From: Chloroflexaceae bacterium
GTDB lineage: Bacteria > Chloroflexota > Chloroflexia > Chloroflexales > Chloroflexaceae
Direction of reading: 5' to 3'
Length of the DNA: 8,709 nucleotides
NCBI GenBank assembly: GCA_026417815.1
Contig: JAOACN010000347.1
Coordinates: forward strand, 1 to 8,709
Shown here: piece after piece, positions 6,686 to 8,709 of the stretch
Layout: each line of letters opens with the position of its first letter
How positions within the stretch are numbered: the first letter of the stretch is position 1
Made by a program: the position numbers and the translations under genes
The notes under the pieces: generated by a model
What the model was told of the DNA's origin: nothing
The model's database searches: none
The model's input: the letters and a program-made list of their open reading frames with translations, nothing else

Positions 6686-7540
6686 CTATCGCGCCACCAG
6701 CTGCCGACTCTCCAGGCGCAGGAAGATCCAGTAGGCCACCAGCGCCGCCGCCGCCAGCGACACGAAAGCGTACACCCCGTCGAGTTCCGAGGCGATGAAC
6801 AGGGAGCTTGCCGGCAACGCGCCGCCCTCGTACCCGGCGATGGCGAAGGAAAAGAGGTTATTGCCGGCGTGCATGCCCAGAGCATAGTCCAGGCTGCCGC
6901 TGCGGAGCGTGACCAGGGTGAATAACACCCCAAAGGTGAACCACACCAGTGCTGCCGCAAGCAACTGGCCCGCCGCTTCGGGGTTGGCCAGGTGGGGCAG
7001 GGTGAACAGCACGCCATTGATCCCGCTCAGGAGGAGCGGATTGCGCGTCAGCCGCCCGGTGGCCTGTAATAGATAGCCGCGGACAAAGACTTCCTCGGCG
7101 CTGGTTTGAAGCGGGATCAGGAGCAAGCCCACCAGCAACAGCGGCAGGGTCTCGACCAGCGCCGTGTTCAGCGCATAGCGCCCCGGATACAGCATCGCTT
7201 CGACGGCTACTGCCACACCTGCCAGCGCCGCCCACAGAGCGGCGCCCAGCCCGATGCGCCGCCAGTTCAGGCGCCCGTCGGGTCCGAGCAGCGTAGCGGC
7301 GGGCCGCTGATGCAACCAGCGATTCACCAGCAAGGTCATCAGTAACATAGGCGCGAACGACAGCGGCAGCAGGGCCAGGCCGAGGGGTGAATCCGGGGCG
7401 ATGGCCCCGCTCACGATCGGAATGACCATCAACGCCGAAGTGATGATCCAGACCAGCACTATCAACAGTGTACCCAGAACGTAGCGCCACCAGGCATTGC
7501 GGCCCTGATCAGCGAGGGCGAGGAATGAGATGTTGTGCAT
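6686..7540 (-). CDS. CPBP-family (CAAX/Abi) intramembrane glutamic protease
   Basis: This encodes a 284-residue multi-pass membrane protein with all the CPBP motifs. They are SAEEVFVRGYLL with Glu149, Glu150 and Arg154 (the EExxxR motif); FTLPH with Phe179 and His183 (FxxxH); and HAGNN with His224 and Asn228 (HxxxN). Hydrophobic segments lie near residues 20-45, 53-74, 96-117, 127-145, 168-182, 192-213, 219-236 and 255-275. The family includes Rce1-type prenyl-protein endopeptidases and bacterial proteins involved in bacteriocin immunity and regulated proteolysis; no substrate can be inferred here. The motif residues are complete, so the protein is probably active. The ATG at 7540 has GAGGG (7546-7550) 5 nt upstream. 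The gene points the same way as the winged-helix regulator but lies 370 nt downstream of it, beyond a hairpin repeat, so shared transcription is uncertain. Confidence 0.88.
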   Translation of the reverse strand: MHNISFLALADQGRNAWWRYVLGTLLIVLVWIITSALMVIPIVSGAIAPDSPLGLALLPLSFAPMLLMTLLVNRWLHQRPAATLLGPDGRLNWRRIGLGAALWAALAGVAVAVEAMLYPGRYALNTALVETLPLLLVGLLLIPLQTSAEEVFVRGYLLQATGRLTRNPLLLSGINGVLFTLPHLANPEAAGQLLAAALVWFTFGVLFTLVTLRSGSLDYALGMHAGNNLFSFAIAGYEGGALPASSLFIASELDGVYAFVSLAAAALVAYWIFLRLESRQLVAR

Positions 7541-7597
7541 AAAGACCCTCTTTCAAACTGAGTAGTCCGTAGAGTAAGTTTCGTCGTATTTTCGCCC

Positions 7598-7642
7598 CCC
7601 CTCCCAGCCTCCCTCCCCCAGCGAGGGAGGGTTGGGGAGGGG
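7598..7642. repeat. Imperfect hairpin repeat, CCTCCCTC/GAGGGAGG core
   Basis: Inner arms 7608-7615 and 7623-7630 pair perfectly over 8 bp around a CCCCAGC loop. Outer arms 7598-7606 and 7633-7642 pair with one extra G bulged. The strand asymmetry, with C-rich left arms and G-rich right arms, resembles the intergenic repeats common in Roseiflexus-type genomes. It lies about 60 nt upstream of the CPBP start. Confidence 0.6.
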
Positions 7643-7849
7643 ACGGGAGTTTAGCGAAAGACTGTGTTTACAGACTGCTGAGATTACCCGTGCCCACCTG
7701 ATCCGGAGGCTCGGGAGGCGGAGGCAGTACGTCTATCCCCGAAGGTCACTCGAAACAGACCGTTCCGAAAACAGATGCGGCAGTCGGTTGCTGAGGCGCG
7801 CAACCTGCCGAGGTGCGTTACCGGTGTATGGCGCGTACCGGTTCCTGTA

Positions 7850-7867
7850 CGATGATGCACATCATCG
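7850..7867. repeat. Short palindrome with 8-bp arms
   Basis: Arms CGATGATG (7850-7857) and CATCATCG (7860-7867) are perfect reverse complements around CA. It lies 44 nt past the stop of the winged-helix regulator. There is no U-tract and the loop is tight, so a protein-binding site is as plausible as a 3'-end hairpin. Confidence 0.35.
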
Positions 7868-7910
7868 CCAGGTCTTCTTGAGACAGCAGACATGGCAATC
7901 CAACATCCAA

Positions 7911-8477
7911 TTACCCGTCGTGCTCCTTTCCATCATCTGTTGCTTGCACCATCGCGCTGAGCATCGGATGGGCCATCAGAAACAGCCGGCGCAGCGACCT
8001 TCCCGGCGCTGGCGGTTGTTGCTCGATTGAGGCAAGTAATTCGTAGATCGTTTCTCGCAGGTGCAAGAACTCCTCGTCGGTGGCATAGAACACATGGTCG
8101 CGAGCGGCAATGTTGTTCAGATCGGGGGCGCCGCGCGCCAGCACGTAGCGCGCCAGTTCCTGGGCTACGACCGTGCCGTAGATGGCAACATGATCGGCGA
8201 AGCTCTCCAGCCCGCCAGGGCGATACACCTCGTCAGGGTCAATCAAATCACTGACGGCGGGGTACAGACGCTCCTCAATGCCATGCACTGTGCGCGTGGC
8301 CACAACTTCAACCACGCCCGCCGCAAGCAGTCTGTGCATGTGCCGGTACAACGAGGGCCGGGGTACATCCGGCAACAGGCGCGCGAGCTGGTTGATGGAC
8401 AACCGGGTATGGTGCAGCGACTGGAAAATGCGCATCCGCACCGGGTGGTTGATCACCTCGAACTGGCGTAGTGGCAT
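7911..8477 (-). CDS. ArsR-like winged-helix transcriptional regulator
   Basis: This is a 188-residue DNA-binding protein. The N-terminal half is a winged helix: RQFEVINHPVRMRIFQSLHH (4-23) is the ArsR-type opening helix. LSINQLARLLPDVPRPSLYRHMHRLLAAGVVEVV (26-59) holds the helix-turn-helix with the recognition helix at about 40-52. TRTVHGIEERLY (61-72) is the wing. The C-terminal part (about 88-175) is helical and probably dimerises or senses a ligand. No Cys-based metal site is visible; the protein has no Cys at all. The ATG at 8477 has AGAAGGA ending 9 nt upstream and fits the usual N-terminus. A longer frame from 8585 would run through the promoter and is rejected. The target beyond its own promoter is unknown; the downstream CPBP gene is the only gene in the same direction within the window. 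Confidence 0.85.
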   Translation of the reverse strand: MPLRQFEVINHPVRMRIFQSLHHTRLSINQLARLLPDVPRPSLYRHMHRLLAAGVVEVVATRTVHGIEERLYPAVSDLIDPDEVYRPGGLESFADHVAIYGTVVAQELARYVLARGAPDLNNIAARDHVFYATDEEFLHLRETIYELLASIEQQPPAPGRSLRRLFLMAHPMLSAMVQATDDGKEHDG

Positions 8478-8505
8478 CGCGCGCCGTCCTTCTATAGTAA
8501 CGAAA

Positions 8506-8521
8506 TCAATAACGTTATTGA
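8506..8521. promoter_or_regulatory. 16-bp perfect palindrome, probable operator of the winged-helix regulator
   Basis: TCAATAACGTTATTGA is its own reverse complement. It starts 3 bp downstream of the -10 hexamer and covers the expected transcription start (near 8517) of the regulator gene. A dimeric winged-helix protein bound here would block RNA polymerase, so negative autoregulation is the natural inference. I found no second copy upstream of the CPBP gene. Confidence 0.65.
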
Positions 8522-8523
8522 AA

Positions 8524-8552
8524 ATGATAATATCCTGAGGCCAAAATGTCAA
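8524..8552 (-). promoter_or_regulatory. Near-consensus sigma-70-type promoter of the winged-helix regulator
   Basis: On the minus strand a perfect -35 TTGACA (8547-8552) is followed after exactly 17 bp by TATCAT (8524-8529), five of six matches to the -10 consensus. The predicted start near 8517 leaves a leader of about 40 nt before the ATG at 8477. Such a strong promoter with an operator on its start site is typical of a tightly repressed gene. Confidence 0.75.
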
Positions 8553-8609
8553 GCCCGGAGGAGGGTGCGACGAAACGTTCTGCACGTGGCGCGGCCCACC
8601 GGCCCGCCG

Positions 8610-8703
8610 GGAGCCTGAAGGCTCCGGCTAGCCTTGCGCAGGCTACCTCCGTAGCCTGCTGAAGCCGGCGCCGGCTTCGCCGTGAGCCCTGGCCTGAGCC
8701 AGG
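8610..8703. repeat. Cluster of four tandem hairpins (REP-like mosaic element)
   Basis: Four perfect inverted repeats lie within 94 bp. They are GGAGCC/GGCTCC around TGAA (8610-8625), a 9-bp stem around CTCC (8638-8659), an 18-bp uninterrupted palindrome GAAGCCGGCGCCGGCTTC (8661-8678) and CCTGGC/GCCAGG around CTGA (8688-8703). TAGCC at 8629-8633 can alternatively pair with GGCTA at 8641-8645, so the second hairpin has a competing fold. The cluster sits upstream of the winged-helix regulator and runs close to the window edge, so its full extent is unknown. It resembles dispersed multi-hairpin intergenic elements seen in Chloroflexi and cyanobacteria. Confidence 0.7.
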
Positions 8704-8709
8704 ACGAAG

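Larger units (their letters stand above)
7541..7910. other. Gene-free interval between CPBP protease and winged-helix regulator
   Basis: This 370-bp stretch contains the CPBP ribosome site, a C-rich/G-rich hairpin repeat (7598-7642), two copies of TACCGGT spaced 17 bp apart (7819-7825, 7836-7842) and an 8-bp-arm palindrome (7850-7867). Open frames across 7650-7900 exist on both strands, but they give Arg-rich, low-complexity peptides without recognisable motifs, and one runs antisense into the regulator. I see no credible gene. It could be decayed coding DNA or a long 3' untranslated region. Confidence 0.5.

Noticed and set aside
7632..8030. 132-codon plus-strand frame in the gap, running antisense into the winged-helix regulator
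   Set aside because: It starts within the hairpin repeat, lacks motifs, and its second part is the mirror of the regulator's C-terminus.
8478..8585. 36-residue N-terminal extension of the winged-helix regulator
   Set aside because: It would be translated through the promoter, palindrome and Shine-Dalgarno; the ATG at 8477 has proper signals and the usual family N-terminus.
1..8709. CRISPR array, tRNA or rRNA genes, complete insertion sequence
   Set aside because: No regularly spaced direct repeats, cloverleaf or rRNA-like stretches, or transposase motifs were seen. The repeats present are hairpins of different lengths.

Overview
The window looks like chromosomal DNA from a filamentous anoxygenic phototroph of the Chloroflexales (Roseiflexus/Chloroflexus relatives). 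Three things point there: a bchY-bchZ pair for bacteriochlorophyll synthesis; the C-terminal end of what looks like an isopentenyl phosphate kinase, an enzyme known from the alternative mevalonate route in Roseiflexus; and GC-rich intergenic hairpin repeats of a kind I associate with these genomes. The species cannot be fixed from the sequence alone.

Layout. Positions 1-158 (+) are the tail of the kinase, followed at 221-1177 (+) by a SpoIIM-family membrane protein. A perfect 12-bp hairpin (1220-1246) separates this rightward pair from a leftward block. Read along the minus strand, that block runs bchY (6122 to 4818), bchZ (4808 to 3300) and a GT-C-type membrane glycosyltransferase (3215 to 1254). 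bchY and bchZ are 9 nt apart, and the bchZ Shine-Dalgarno overlaps the bchY stop codon, so they are almost certainly cotranscribed and translationally coupled. The glycosyltransferase follows after an 84-nt gap and may be a read-through member. The bchY promoter region (about 6123-6221) is AT-rich.

Upstream of bchY, on the plus strand, lies the 3' part of a VapC-like PIN toxin gene (6299-6598). Its N-terminal coding part is missing and a GC-rich hairpin repeat (6228-6298) sits in its place. A second convergent hairpin (6608-6644) separates it from a leftward CPBP (CAAX-type) intramembrane protease gene (7540 to 6686). A 370-bp gene-free stretch follows, then a leftward ArsR-like winged-helix regulator (8477 to 7911). 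That regulator has a near-consensus promoter, and a 16-bp perfect palindrome covers its predicted transcription start, which suggests autoregulation. The window ends in a tight cluster of four hairpins (8610-8703).

How the genes relate. BchY and BchZ form the catalytic NB-type component of chlorophyllide a oxidoreductase, which commits chlorophyllide to bacteriochlorophyll. Its electron donor BchX is not encoded here. The kinase supplies isopentenyl diphosphate, which ultimately feeds carotenoids and the pigment's isoprenoid tail. The other genes have no obvious pathway link to pigment synthesis. I see no convincing new multi-gene system. The points most worth follow-up are the regulator/operator unit, the broken vapC/repeat junction, the hairpin repeat families and the bchYZ-glycosyltransferase linkage.
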